Source: Bacteroidota bacterium (GTDB taxonomy: Bacteria > Bacteroidota > Bacteroidia > Bacteroidales > UBA10428). From it: a DNA stretch of 64,000 nucleotides. The stretch's first letter is position 1. Each line of letters opens with the position of its first letter. This document shows, piece after piece, positions 7,612 through 17,408 of this stretch. The notes beneath the pieces were generated by a model, which did no database searches, was not told the origin of the DNA, and saw only the letters and a list, made by a program, of their open reading frames with translations. A program made the translations under genes and the position numbers. Location: positions 62,001-126,000 of the forward strand of contig JAEZZA010000006.1 of the NCBI GenBank assembly GCA_023442525.1, given 5' to 3'.

Positions 7612-8561
7612 GACTTTTCACAGCTTTGTTATTGGTTCTTATGCTGATTTCGTGTTTTGAACCTGATGAACGGGTACTACCTTATCCGGGCGAAATAGTA
7701 ACAATAACCGATTCTGTCCAGGTATACCAAACGTGGTTTGATCTTGAAAGCGGACTGGCAGTGAGTGTAAATAAAACGGATAAATGGGCTCTTGCTTTTG
7801 AAAGTTCAGAAGACGGATGGAAGATTATTACCAATTCTGGAGGAGACTGGTTCATTTATAATACATACACTACCGAATTCCCTGTAAATTCCACACTACC
7901 AGGCAATCTGGAAGGATTATTTGACAACCCGGCTTCATGGCCCACTTCAACTGCCATTGGCGACTGGACAATTGATAATTACACTTATGTACTATCGAGA
8001 TATCTGAATGGATCTTTTTCGAAAGCCTACCATGTTCGTTTTTTACAATTCGATTCAGATTCGTATGAGTTTATAGTTTATGATGACAGTCCCGATACAG
8101 TTGAAATAACCAAGGATCGGGCAAATACTTTTTCGTACTATTCCATCGAAGAAAAAGCCCAGGTTTACCCTGAGCCCGGTAAAGAAAACTACGATCTGAT
8201 CTTCACATCGTATTACGACAAACCCACACTATTTGGTCAGACCATACCCTATAAAGTAGGGGGAGTGCTTTTAAACACGTGGAATACAGCCGCAGTACTC
8301 GACTCGGTAATGTCCTGGGAGAATATCCGCCCGGATATAATATCGACACTGGAATTTAGCAGCAGGCGTGATATTCCGGGATACAACTGGAAGAATGTTG
8401 CAGTGGATATCAGTGGTGGCGGCAGTGCCAGTTATACAGTCAAGCCCGGCTATAACTACATTATCAGCACTGCACAGGGAAACTACTATAAGCTGAGGTT
8501 CCTGAGTTACACGCTTGATGGCCGTTCAGGTTTTCCCCGATTCGAATATAGTGAGTTATAG
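7602..8561 (+). CDS. Second HmuY-like lipoprotein of the haem operon
   Basis: A 319-residue lipoprotein with the signal ending at Cys18 (LMLISC). The mature part follows the HmuY layout: VYQTWFDLESGLAVSV then KTDKWALAFES (about 42-69), FIYNTY, a YVLSRYLNGSFSKAYHVRF region (about 128-146), and a second half with QVYPEPGKENYDLIFTSYYD (about 188-207), GVLLNTWN and IPGYNWKNV. It aligns in outline with the first gene of the operon but is clearly diverged. It overlaps the receptor frame by 10 bases, so translation is probably coupled. Role inferred: a second haem or haem-protein binder, or a stabiliser of the receptor. Its last six bases overlap the end of the opposite-strand hydrolase gene. Confidence 0.75.
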   Translation: MVMRLFTALLLVLMLISCFEPDERVLPYPGEIVTITDSVQVYQTWFDLESGLAVSVNKTDKWALAFESSEDGWKIITNSGGDWFIYNTYTTEFPVNSTLPGNLEGLFDNPASWPTSTAIGDWTIDNYTYVLSRYLNGSFSKAYHVRFLQFDSDSYEFIVYDDSPDTVEITKDRANTFSYYSIEEKAQVYPEPGKENYDLIFTSYYDKPTLFGQTIPYKVGGVLLNTWNTAAVLDSVMSWENIRPDIISTLEFSSRRDIPGYNWKNVAVDISGGGSASYTVKPGYNYIISTAQGNYYKLRFLSYTLDGRSGFPRFEYSEL

Positions 8562-9602
8562 CAATTGCCAGGCTGATTCCATCATTATGAAGAATGCCTG
8601 AGCTTCTGTTGAAGTTCCGGATTTATCGAATGAAGGTGAACCTGCCGCTCCCTGGACAATTCCATTTTCATCTATTTTGGAATGGGCCGCTTTTCGCATG
8701 GCATCAGCCTTATCCCTGTATGAATCATCAAGCCATCCCGATTTTATTCCGGTATAAATTGAAAAGGCAAGCATCTGGCCCAGATTGGTTTCAACAAAAG
8801 AGTTACTGTCGTTGATAATGTCGTGGAATAAGCCATCGGGTCGCATGAAAGCCAGGCAACCGTCTATAACTTCTTTACCATAATTTACCATCCGGCTTTT
8901 TAAATCCTCACGATCGGGTGGAAGCAGGTTAATGATTTTGGCAATACCTGCAGCAGTCCATCCGTTTCCCCCACCCCAGAAAAGTTTTCTGGTGTATTTA
9001 TTTTCGGTTTCATCCCAGATGTGATAATACAATTTCGTTTCATGATCCATAAGGTACTTTCTGAATCCTTCAATTTGTTTAACCGCCTCATCATAATCGC
9101 CCATTAAAGCAAGGAATGGCGGGGCCATAAATGAGGCGTCACTCCATATCTGTTTGGCATAAGTTACATGATGCAATACTCCGTCGGGTGTTTTATGTTC
9201 CGTATTCTTCAAAAACGAGTACATGGCATCGGCAGCAGTTTTGTACCACGGGTCACCGGTCTCTTTCCACGCAAAAAAAACAGATTCACCATTCGAAGCA
9301 GGATCAGTAACTCCCGGATCGCTTCCCAATATTCCAAGGCGTCCTTCTTTGTTTTGCCTTACCACAGCATCACGTGCAAAAAGTATAGCGAGATCCTTCT
9401 TTCCTGCAGCAATGAGTGCCTGCGATGCGGTACCCTGTTCCCATGCCATACGCTGCATGCATAACATGGCCTGAATGGCTTTTTCAACAAGTGTAGTCTC
9501 AATAACTTTTAGATCGCTTGAAGCAGGCCTGCATCCTGACATTCCCGCAAGAATTGCTGTGCCGGCCATGGAAGCCGAACCGATAAAATCTCTTCTTTTC
9601 AT
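8556..9602 (-). CDS. GH88/GH105-type unsaturated glycuronyl hydrolase
   Basis: The 348-residue product belongs to the (alpha/alpha)6-barrel family of unsaturated uronyl hydrolases (YteR/RhiN-like), which remove the 4,5-unsaturated uronic acid left by polysaccharide lyases. Seen: an N-terminal RRDFIG Tat-like motif with Cys24 in MSGC suggesting an exported lipoprotein, GILGSDPGVTDPASNGES (about 90-107), QIWSDASFMAPPFLALMG with the likely catalytic Asp155 (151-168), FWGGGNGWTAAG (about 208-219) and HDIINDSNSFVETNLGQML. Substrate could be rhamnogalacturonan or another uronate glycan. It is the last gene of a three-gene minus-strand glycan cluster, 47 bases after the GH95 gene, and converges on the haem operon. 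Confidence 0.85.
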   Translation of the reverse strand: MKRRDFIGSASMAGTAILAGMSGCRPASSDLKVIETTLVEKAIQAMLCMQRMAWEQGTASQALIAAGKKDLAILFARDAVVRQNKEGRLGILGSDPGVTDPASNGESVFFAWKETGDPWYKTAADAMYSFLKNTEHKTPDGVLHHVTYAKQIWSDASFMAPPFLALMGDYDEAVKQIEGFRKYLMDHETKLYYHIWDETENKYTRKLFWGGGNGWTAAGIAKIINLLPPDREDLKSRMVNYGKEVIDGCLAFMRPDGLFHDIINDSNSFVETNLGQMLAFSIYTGIKSGWLDDSYRDKADAMRKAAHSKIDENGIVQGAAGSPSFDKSGTSTEAQAFFIMMESAWQLL

Positions 9603-9649
9603 ATTGATTTATGAGGTTTCAGATATGAAATTAAATCAAAATCGTAAAT

Positions 9650-12055
9650 CTAAAATCGTAAATCAGTAGTTTTTCCTGCGCCGGCTTTTATTTTCCAGGT
9701 TTTATCTCCGTAAATAACGGTGCAGATGTTTTTGGCTTTTGAGGTTATTCGTGCCGATGTTAGCTTACCTTCGCTCCAGGTCATGTCGATTATAAATCCT
9801 CCACGAGCGCACAGTCCTTTAACACTTCCGCTTTTCCATGCATCGGGTAATGCAGGGAGCAGCCGGATAATGCCGTCTCCCGATTGCATAAGCATTTCGG
9901 CCACTGCAGCCGTACCGCCGAAATTACCATCAATCTGGAAAGGTGGATGGGCATCAAACAGGTTGGGGTAAGTTCCCCCGCCTTGTGAATACCTGGGGCG
10001 TATACCATCCGGTTCGACATATCGCAGTAACTCCCTGTACATTTTATAGGCTCTGTTACCATCGTGCAACCGGGCCCAGAGATTGATGCGCCAGCCTTTT
10101 GACCAGCCTGTTGTCTCATCGCCTTTTATTTCCAGTGTTTTACGGCAGGCAGCGGCAAGATCGGGGGTCGTAACAGGTGAAATCTGATGTCCGGGGTGTA
10201 ATCCAAACAAATGAGTCTGGTGGCGGTGCCTGGGATCTTCATCCTCCCAGTCATGATACCACTCCATCAGATTACCTTTACTACCTATTTGGTATGGCCT
10301 TAATTTCTTAAGGGCATCGGCGATCTGTTGCTGAAGCACTTTATCCGTTTTCAGAATTTTTGCTGCCTCAAGGGTTTGTTGAAGACATTCCCTTACCATG
10401 GCAATATCGCAGGTAGCGCCATAAAGTGTGGCCCCGTGATATCCCTTATCAGTTATGTATTTGTTCTCGGGTGAAGTGGAAGGAGATGTAATAAGTTGTC
10501 CGTTCTGGTCCTCCACAAGCCATTCAAGACAAAACTGTGCAGCCCCTTTCATGAGGTCGTATCCCGTATTTCTTAACCACTCTATATCCTGTGTGAAGGC
10601 ATAATGTTCCCACAAGTGTGTACTGAGCCATGGACCTGACATATACCAGCTAGCCCAAACCGGGTCACCATGTCCGAAGTCGCCTACCGGATTGCTCATC
10701 GCCCAGATATCGGAATTGTGGCATGCTGTCCATCCGTTCTTCACTCCCAGAAAAGTCTGGGCTGTGATCCGGCCTGTTTTTGAAAGTGCCTCAATAAAAC
10801 CAAGCAACGGTACATGCATTTCGGAAAGATTGGTATTCTCAGCGGGCCAGTAATTCTCTTCGAGATTGATGTTTATCGTATAGTTGCTGCTCCAGGGTGG
10901 CTGTATATATGGATTCCACAGGCCCTGTAAATTTGCAGGAACTGCAGGAGTCCGGGAACTGCTGATAAGCAGGTAACGTCCGTATTGGAAATACAGTATT
11001 TCCAGGTTTTTATCTTCCAATCCGGTTGCATAGCGTTTTAGCCTCATGTCGGTGGCCAGATCGGGTGCAGTAGTTTCGCCCAGATTAAGCTCTACCCGAC
11101 TGAAATATTTTCGGAAATCAATAATATGATCGGCAAGGATCACAGCATCGTCTTTAACAAGGGCTTTTTCGAATTGTTTCATAGCAATTGCCTTATGGTC
11201 GAGACCTTCCCTGACCGGATCCTTATCAAAACCATTGAAGCTGGTAGCAATGGAAACAAGTAATGTTGCTTCCGATGCACCGCTCACCGAAAGCATATTG
11301 TCGGATATGCTCACATTACCGTCGGTATGCTTGACAATTATGAAAGTCGAAAACCGGGTTCCTGTATTCTCATCGAAGACAACGGCATTAGGTATATTAC
11401 CAAGGTAATTTGGTTTGGCAATCGCAGGGGCATATCCCCACAAATAAATTCCTTTATCAACCGGCGAAATGGAATGGGCGAGTTGGCTGTTTACACGCGA
11501 CTTAAAACTTAGCATGCCCTTATGGTTTGCTTTAAGCCTGATTACCATAACCTGATCGGGATAAGAAACATAGTACTCACGTGTATACACCGTCTCACCT
11601 GCCGAATATTCAATTTTTGCAACTGCGTTCGAAATATCGAGCTGCCGGCGATAGTTTGCTATGGATCCCTCATGAGAGAAATCCAGATACAGATCGCCAA
11701 GAGGAGCGTACGACTCGGAGAATTTTCCCTGAACATTTTTCTGAAGCATATCTGCTTTCTGATAATCCTCGTCCTTCAATGCTTCTCTGATGCCGGGAAT
11801 AAACCTGTTGGCTTCTTTATTCATATATGGGTCTACCGGACCGCCCGACCACAGAGTAATGTCGTTCAGCAGTATGTGTTCCGATTCAGGTCCTCCGTAA
11901 ATACAGGCACCCATTTTTCCATTGCCAAGAGGAAGCGACTGTTCGAAATATTCGGCGGGCTCTGAATACCAGAGAACCGACGCCGATTGTGAAAATACTG
12001 CATTCACTGAAAGCCATGTCATCCATAACAGATGGTTTATTTTCATTCTGATCAT
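9650..12055 (-). CDS. GH95 alpha-L-fucosidase / alpha-L-galactosidase
   Basis: The 801-residue product matches glycoside hydrolase family 95, inverting enzymes that remove terminal alpha-1,2-L-fucose or the related L-galactose. Seen: SEPAEYFEQSLPLGNGKMGA then LLNDITLWSGGP in the N-terminal beta domain; the (alpha/alpha)6 domain with NLEENYWPAENTNLSEMH (about 397-414), which carries the paired Asn residues; LMEWYHDWEDEDPRHRHQTH (about 595-615), holding the acid Glu; and PFQIDGNFGGTAAVAEML (about 703-720) with the conserved Asp. A signal peptide is present, so it acts in the periplasm or outside. An alternative start lies three codons downstream (12046). It sits 23 bases after the esterase-like gene and before the GH88/105 gene, suggesting joint breakdown of a fucosylated plant or algal glycan. 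Confidence 0.92.
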   Translation of the reverse strand: MIRMKINHLLWMTWLSVNAVFSQSASVLWYSEPAEYFEQSLPLGNGKMGACIYGGPESEHILLNDITLWSGGPVDPYMNKEANRFIPGIREALKDEDYQKADMLQKNVQGKFSESYAPLGDLYLDFSHEGSIANYRRQLDISNAVAKIEYSAGETVYTREYYVSYPDQVMVIRLKANHKGMLSFKSRVNSQLAHSISPVDKGIYLWGYAPAIAKPNYLGNIPNAVVFDENTGTRFSTFIIVKHTDGNVSISDNMLSVSGASEATLLVSIATSFNGFDKDPVREGLDHKAIAMKQFEKALVKDDAVILADHIIDFRKYFSRVELNLGETTAPDLATDMRLKRYATGLEDKNLEILYFQYGRYLLISSSRTPAVPANLQGLWNPYIQPPWSSNYTININLEENYWPAENTNLSEMHVPLLGFIEALSKTGRITAQTFLGVKNGWTACHNSDIWAMSNPVGDFGHGDPVWASWYMSGPWLSTHLWEHYAFTQDIEWLRNTGYDLMKGAAQFCLEWLVEDQNGQLITSPSTSPENKYITDKGYHGATLYGATCDIAMVRECLQQTLEAAKILKTDKVLQQQIADALKKLRPYQIGSKGNLMEWYHDWEDEDPRHRHQTHLFGLHPGHQISPVTTPDLAAACRKTLEIKGDETTGWSKGWRINLWARLHDGNRAYKMYRELLRYVEPDGIRPRYSQGGGTYPNLFDAHPPFQIDGNFGGTAAVAEMLMQSGDGIIRLLPALPDAWKSGSVKGLCARGGFIIDMTWSEGKLTSARITSKAKNICTVIYGDKTWKIKAGAGKTTDLRF

Positions 12056-12078
12056 ATAATACTGATATATTAAATGGA

Positions 12079-14019
12079 TTACCAGTTATCTGTTCTGAAA
12101 GGAGATGCCGGAAGTCCTTCCTTATTGAAAAGGTTTGCTCCCTGAGGGTTATCGGCCCAGGCATATCTTACCGCTACAGGTTGGAGAACTTTTTCACTGG
12201 ATACAATTACCTTATTGTTTTTAATCACGGCTTCGGCACGTACAAATTTCCTGTCGGCCCCGGCAATGTAAAACTGGTTCAGATCGGAACCGGTATTTGA
12301 AACCAGTCCGCTGCCCACATGAGTGAAATCGATGACTATTTTTTTCCCTTTAATCTTCATCGATTTATAAAGGGGACCTGAATAAACCAGCTTCTCACCA
12401 TAAGCAACATGTTGTGCCGCAGTAAAAAGCCTGCGCGCCACATCCAGTTTATTCAAGGGATGAATGTCATTCCATTCACCAAGTCCTATTGTTACAGCCA
12501 TAGCAGTAGCAGGCAATGAAAGTGCCGAAAGCTGTGCTTCGCGGAACAATGCCCAGCTGCTCTCCACCATATCATCAACGGGAGCCATGAAATCGGGCAG
12601 TTGAACATACAGGAACGGTAAGTTACCCTGTTCCCAGTTTTTACGCCAGTCTGCGATCAATGCAGGAAACAATTTCTTTTGTTCACCGGCACGACTTGCA
12701 TTGGATTCGCCCTGGTACCACAGGATTCCCTTAATATTAAAATCAAGCAGGGGTGCGATCATGGCATTAAAAAGCCCTGATGGTTTATACTTTACAGTTA
12801 TACCTCCCGGCGTGGGGTTCATTCTGGAACCAATCTTGAAAAGCCATTCGCCTGTAAGATCAATGGTATCAGAACCTGAAGAAATGTAATAGGGTTTATC
12901 GGGTACAAATCCTCCCGATCCGCCATTGCTGATGACTTTAACCGCGATGGTATTCTCGCCTTCAGTAAGAATCCCTGCGGGGATTTCATATCTTCGGGGA
13001 GGGTACTGATACGATGTGGTGCCAACGAAAACGCCGTTAACGAAAACAGAATCTGCATCAACTATTCGCCCCACCAGCAATTTGGCTGCACTACCGGCCA
13101 TAGACCGGGGCACTTCGAAAGTTCTGCGAAACCATAGAATTCCGTTTACATTGCCAATTCCGGTTTGAGCCCAGTAACCGGGTACGTTCATTGCATCCCA
13201 CGATGCCGTATTAATCCCCGGAAGCATCCATTTACCATTGCCATCAAGATGTCCTTTGTCGTTCAGGCCTGCTTCGCGATACCATTGCATCGGTCTTTCG
13301 CGGTTGAGCTGTTCAATGCTATCGATAAGCGACTGGCTTTTGAAACGCTGCAACTCCCGGTAATGTACCGGGAACTCTTTTAAAGCTTCCTCACTGAGCC
13401 ATGCCTCGGTTGGCGTTCCACCTATGGCGGTGTTGATCATTCCTACAGGAATATTATAGCGCGCATTCACTTCCCTTGCAAAAAAATAAGCAATGGCGCC
13501 AAAGCTCAGAATTGTTTGAGGATTTGCCTTCTGCCACTTTCCCCCGTTATAATCCCCGAGCCTGTTCACAAAATTATAGGTTTGGGGCGCCGCGAAATAC
13601 CTGATCCGGTCGTTTTTCGATTTGGCAATTTCATTACCGTAGAGTGGGCTGGCACGATTCATATTCAGTTCCATGTTCGACTGGCCCGAGCAAACCCAGA
13701 CGTCGCCTAATAAAATATCATTGATAATAATTTCCTCAGAGCCGGTTACTTTCATCATATAAGGCCCGCCGGCAGGCAGGGATGAAAAAACCACCTCCCA
13801 TTTTCCGTCTGTTGTGGTCACGGATTCTCCATTCTTACCGGCAAATTCAACATAAACTTTCTTTCCCGGCGTGTCCCAACCATGGATTTTAAGCGGAACA
13901 TCCCGTTGCAAAACCATTCCGTCACTTATCAGTGAGGGTAGTTTTGTTTGAGGATATGCTGTAGAAATTAGTGCTGAAAGGATTACACAGGCGAATGTAA
14001 ATCTGCTAAATACCTTCAT
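12079..14019 (-). CDS. Sialate O-acetylesterase-like SGNH esterase
   Basis: The 646-residue product has a signal peptide (about 1-23) and the SASA/SGNH architecture: an N-terminal domain with LISDGMVLQRDVPLKIHGW (30-48), the GDVWVCSGQSNMELNM block (105-120) with nucleophile Ser114, IGGTPTEAWLS, an inserted galactose-binding-like beta domain (WFRRTFEVP to NTIAVKV, about 290-370), GILWYQGESNASR (about 430-443) and GLGEWNDIHPLNK with the catalytic His (about 515). Such enzymes deacetylate sialic acids or, in plant-glycan loci, acetylated xylan, xyloglucan or pectin. The partners here (GH95, GH88/105) favour a plant or algal glycan, but that is inference. It is the first gene of the cluster; no SusC/SusD pair or regulator is adjacent. 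Confidence 0.9.
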   Translation of the reverse strand: MKVFSRFTFACVILSALISTAYPQTKLPSLISDGMVLQRDVPLKIHGWDTPGKKVYVEFAGKNGESVTTTDGKWEVVFSSLPAGGPYMMKVTGSEEIIINDILLGDVWVCSGQSNMELNMNRASPLYGNEIAKSKNDRIRYFAAPQTYNFVNRLGDYNGGKWQKANPQTILSFGAIAYFFAREVNARYNIPVGMINTAIGGTPTEAWLSEEALKEFPVHYRELQRFKSQSLIDSIEQLNRERPMQWYREAGLNDKGHLDGNGKWMLPGINTASWDAMNVPGYWAQTGIGNVNGILWFRRTFEVPRSMAGSAAKLLVGRIVDADSVFVNGVFVGTTSYQYPPRRYEIPAGILTEGENTIAVKVISNGGSGGFVPDKPYYISSGSDTIDLTGEWLFKIGSRMNPTPGGITVKYKPSGLFNAMIAPLLDFNIKGILWYQGESNASRAGEQKKLFPALIADWRKNWEQGNLPFLYVQLPDFMAPVDDMVESSWALFREAQLSALSLPATAMAVTIGLGEWNDIHPLNKLDVARRLFTAAQHVAYGEKLVYSGPLYKSMKIKGKKIVIDFTHVGSGLVSNTGSDLNQFYIAGADRKFVRAEAVIKNNKVIVSSEKVLQPVAVRYAWADNPQGANLFNKEGLPASPFRTDNW

Positions 14020-14058
14020 TATGAAAGATTATTAAAATTTGAAAACGAAAATATGAAT

Positions 14059-14499
14059 TTACTGTGTGGTTTGAGACGATGAATCAGTTTCCGAAATAAC
14101 AAAGCGGGCAGATATTGATCCGTTGTTTTTGAGATATAGCGAATCACCTGAAATTACAAATTCATCAGATGATTCAAGTGTGCGGAGAAAGACATTTTCA
14201 TAATCAATCTCCATGCAAGCCATTTTAGTGGATATCAACTGCGAAATAGTAATCTTCTGGCCCGAAACCTTGAAGCTCCCGCTGTACCGGTTGCAACCGC
14301 CGCTGCCGTAGACCCGGCTGTCGGCTGTTTTAAAAACAGCATAAGGATGCCTTTCACCTGAATATTCGATTGTTCTTCCATCCAGTTCAACCAATTTCCA
14401 GGTACGATCCGGAAGAACGTTCAATTTCTGAACACGATTTCCGGCGCAGCTAAATATCAGAACCGGAATAAACAGAAGTAAGAAAAGAAAGTACCTCAT
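14059..14499 (-). CDS. META-domain lipoprotein (HslJ-like)
   Basis: A 146-residue protein with a lipoprotein signal ending at Cys18 (VLIFSC) and one META/DUF306 domain: TWKLVELDGRTIEY, then VYGSGGCNRYSGSFKVSG and ISQLISTKMACMEIDYENVF. The paired Cys residues in GGCN and MACM are typical of HslJ/META proteins. HslJ in E. coli is linked to stress and novobiocin resistance; molecular role unknown. It stands alone on the minus strand between the type IX secreted protein and the esterase cluster, 39 bases before the latter. Confidence 0.88.
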   Translation of the reverse strand: MRYFLFLLLFIPVLIFSCAGNRVQKLNVLPDRTWKLVELDGRTIEYSGERHPYAVFKTADSRVYGSGGCNRYSGSFKVSGQKITISQLISTKMACMEIDYENVFLRTLESSDEFVISGDSLYLKNNGSISARFVISETDSSSQTTQ

Positions 14500-14566
14500 T
14501 GCAGTAATGATGCGTTATTTCCGTTAAAGATAAGCAAATTCAACCAGAATGTAAGAAAGAGGTATT

Positions 14567-16438
14567 TTATCTTTTCAGATATACATATCCCTTGATTTCT
14601 TTATCCAGGCGACCGGGTATAAAAACGTACCAGTAAGTATCGGAAGGTAACATCCGCCCGCTTTTATCTTTTCCGTCCCAGTCATTATCGTAATTGTCTG
14701 TTTCAAAAACTATCTTACCAGAACGATCAAATACAATAAATCGGGATGAAGGATTCAGGTTTCGTATAATAAACCGGTCATTTATTCCATCATCGTTCGG
14801 AGAAAATGCATTGGGTATAAACAGGTTACAGGTCTCGTTAAAAGAAATCGAAAATGGCGGCGATGCTTCACCGGTTCCGCAGGCATTGCGACCGCTTACT
14901 GTCAGCACTCCGTCGGTAACATTACTTAGAATATCAAACTGTATCTGATTGGCATTGCCTGATATTTGCACTCCCTGTCCGGTGAAATTCCACAGGTAAT
15001 CTTCAGCTCCACGGATTAAGGGTACATAGTACGAATTGCCTGAATTATCGGGGCATATTTCACTTACTCCTTCGATAGCAGGGGCCTTTTCAGGTAATTC
15101 ATTCACAAATACAATATATTCAAGCGACGGTTCGCCTTCGCCGCATAAATTAGTACCTTTTACGGTGAGGTAACCACCTGTTGAATTTTCGCCGAATGAA
15201 ATTTCCATTTCAGGCCTTCCATTACTCAGAGTGACGCCTTCACCGGTATAAGACCAGTAGTAATCTGTGGCAAAAGAAATCAGGTCGGTATGATAGGTAA
15301 TTGTTTCACCCTGGCAAACCTGATTATAGCCGCCGGTTATTAAACCAGCATTTACAGGTAGCGGGATAACGGCAACAGCATACGATAATGGCGTTCCGGT
15401 ACCGCAACCGTTTTCGGGTTCCAATATTACTTTCCCGCTTGTGGCATTTCTGGAAAAATCAATATCTACACCAGTTCCTTTAGGATTTAACGTTACGCCT
15501 GTACCAGTATAACGCCAGTTGTATCTGGTAGTGTTGGTTACATTACTGCTGAAAAATTCAGTGATACCCTGACACACGCTCGAAGGCCCCGCTATGGTTC
15601 CGGTACCGGGTAAGCTGTCATCAATTGTTATGGGAAACCTGTACCCGGGTAGTTTTGAATCAGTGCTTCCGAAATCTAATATCAGATGGCCACTTGTGGC
15701 ATCTGCTGAGAACCCGATGCTTATCTGATTGCCAGCAATGTTACCAATTGTTGCTCCGGTGCCTGTATATTCTGCTGTGACTTGCATTGCGCAATTGAAC
15801 GGAAAAGTATAAATCTGGTTCTGGGCTCCCCTGCAAATATGAGAGGCACCTGTTATCTTAAACGGCTCGATCGTCACATTATCCATAAGCAGGTAAGCGG
15901 CCTTGAGAGGCTCTTCGAATATTTCAAATGACAGGCAGCTGATTTCAGAAGATGGCCTGATCAGGAAGCAATAGCGCATCCATTCTTTGTTGGTTATCGG
16001 ATTGGAAACGACAAATACCTGAGATATTGCACATGGTGATGCAGATCCGGAAATTCTAAGACGGGGAATTTCATTATAAAGAATGGAGCTGTCGCTGTCG
16101 GTCAGGTCGGTTGTGTACGCTAAGTCAACAGAGAGTATATAGGTTGTGTCACTGCTTAACGGACGCAGGAGTGTGGTTCTGATATCCTCATTTTTGGGCT
16201 CGGGATCATCCGTTCCTCTCATAACCAAACCAACATACGATTGTCCATCCGTAGGTGCAAGATTAACTTCAACAGGCTGCAAATCGGGAGTTGATTGATC
16301 ATTACAGATAAACCATCCATCGGGTATCTGGTTTTTTCCGGGTAAGCCCTCGAAGGAGGGATTGCTGAAATATACCGGTTGACCGGTTACGGCAAACGGA
16401 TGGAACAACAATAAAATATGCAAAAGTCTGAATTTCAT
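14567..16438 (-). CDS. Type IX secreted protein with PKD-like repeats and CHU_C sorting domain
   Basis: The 623-residue product has a signal peptide, an N-terminal carbohydrate-binding-like beta domain (FSNPSFEGLPG at about 24, up to about 195), several PKD-like beta repeats (each with a pattern such as CQG...YxWxYTGxGVTL; three or four copies between about 200 and 540) and a C-terminal gliding-motility CHU_C domain (IPNAFSPNDDGINDRF, then DRSGKIVFE, NDWDGKD, and a final YVYLKR). This domain is the type B signal for the type IX secretion system, so the protein is expected on the surface or released. No catalytic domain was recognised; adhesion is likely. It starts four bases after the PorP/SprF gene, the standard partner. 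Confidence 0.92.
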   Translation of the reverse strand: MKFRLLHILLLFHPFAVTGQPVYFSNPSFEGLPGKNQIPDGWFICNDQSTPDLQPVEVNLAPTDGQSYVGLVMRGTDDPEPKNEDIRTTLLRPLSSDTTYILSVDLAYTTDLTDSDSSILYNEIPRLRISGSASPCAISQVFVVSNPITNKEWMRYCFLIRPSSEISCLSFEIFEEPLKAAYLLMDNVTIEPFKITGASHICRGAQNQIYTFPFNCAMQVTAEYTGTGATIGNIAGNQISIGFSADATSGHLILDFGSTDSKLPGYRFPITIDDSLPGTGTIAGPSSVCQGITEFFSSNVTNTTRYNWRYTGTGVTLNPKGTGVDIDFSRNATSGKVILEPENGCGTGTPLSYAVAVIPLPVNAGLITGGYNQVCQGETITYHTDLISFATDYYWSYTGEGVTLSNGRPEMEISFGENSTGGYLTVKGTNLCGEGEPSLEYIVFVNELPEKAPAIEGVSEICPDNSGNSYYVPLIRGAEDYLWNFTGQGVQISGNANQIQFDILSNVTDGVLTVSGRNACGTGEASPPFSISFNETCNLFIPNAFSPNDDGINDRFIIRNLNPSSRFIVFDRSGKIVFETDNYDNDWDGKDKSGRMLPSDTYWYVFIPGRLDKEIKGYVYLKR

Positions 16439-16442
16439 TCAA

Positions 16443-17408
16443 TCAATTGTAATAGTTCCATTTTCCTAATCCCCTGATCCCGGTATTAATTCCAATGGAG
16501 ATCCTGTGCGAACCGTAATTATATGAAGCAATCTTACCAAGACTGTACATGTAATTATATCCAAAGTAAATAGAATTGAACACCCTTAAAAATATCATTA
16601 TCTCAGCTTGTTGTGATGTGCTATACGACAGAGCTGCCCAATGATACCGGAAGTAATATATTCGGGCATAAAAGTCGATACTCATGTCTTCCCCGGAAGT
16701 TTTCCTGACAATCACCGAGGGTTCCAGGTCGATGGACGGGGTTACTTTTTCGAACTTATAACCCGAAAGAAACCATACAATCGGAGTATCGTCGCTATAT
16801 TCATATCCGGATGTCTCCAGACTAAACAAACCGGTTATTGAAATACCGGAATAAAATTGGTGCAGATAATAATAGTAGAGGCCTATTCCTAAATTTACCC
16901 GGAAATGATCTTTCTGATCGTTTAACAGATAACTGTCACCGGGTTGTTCAGGCTGAAGCACAGAGGTATTCAGCGAGGCATTCTGTAAGTTAGACGACAC
17001 CCCCATCGACAACCTGGAAGTTGGATTCAGGGGAACATGAAAAGCGTACGACAGGAGGCCTCCGATGGTATTAAGCGGCCCATTGTTATCATAATACAAA
17101 CTCCCTCCGATTCCGACATTATCTCCAAGCCTGAACGGGCTCTTATTAACAAGCCCTTTCGGAGTATAAAAATCAAATTTTCCAATCCTGGTATTCGCTG
17201 ATAAAAGTAATGTTGAAGGAGAATCTTTGAATCCGGCCCATCGCTTCTCGGCCGACAAACGGATGACCGGAACCCATTCCGTACCCGTACAGGCCGGATT
17301 AATAATAAATGGATCGAGATAGGCCTGCTTAAAAACAGATTTTTCTTGTGAAGAAACTGAATTAACGAAGATACAGGTAATAAGAATTACCCGGATTTCC
17401 CGTTGCAT
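16443..17408 (-). CDS. PorP/SprF-family type IX secretion membrane protein
   Basis: A 321-residue outer-membrane barrel of the PorP/SprF family. Seen: signal peptide ending about SVSSQ, then the family opening KQAYLDPFIINPACTGT (about 26-42), RWAGFKDSPSTLLLSA, DNVGIGGSLYYDNNGPLNTIG (spread over about 100-125), YAFHVPL and a Gly-rich C-terminal strand (SIGINTGI). These proteins are paired with CHU_C-domain cargo and help it attach or leave through the type IX system. The cargo gene follows by four bases. The core type IX genes are not in this window. Confidence 0.92.
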   Translation of the reverse strand: MQREIRVILITCIFVNSVSSQEKSVFKQAYLDPFIINPACTGTEWVPVIRLSAEKRWAGFKDSPSTLLLSANTRIGKFDFYTPKGLVNKSPFRLGDNVGIGGSLYYDNNGPLNTIGGLLSYAFHVPLNPTSRLSMGVSSNLQNASLNTSVLQPEQPGDSYLLNDQKDHFRVNLGIGLYYYYLHQFYSGISITGLFSLETSGYEYSDDTPIVWFLSGYKFEKVTPSIDLEPSVIVRKTSGEDMSIDFYARIYYFRYHWAALSYSTSQQAEIMIFLRVFNSIYFGYNYMYSLGKIASYNYGSHRISIGINTGIRGLGKWNYYN

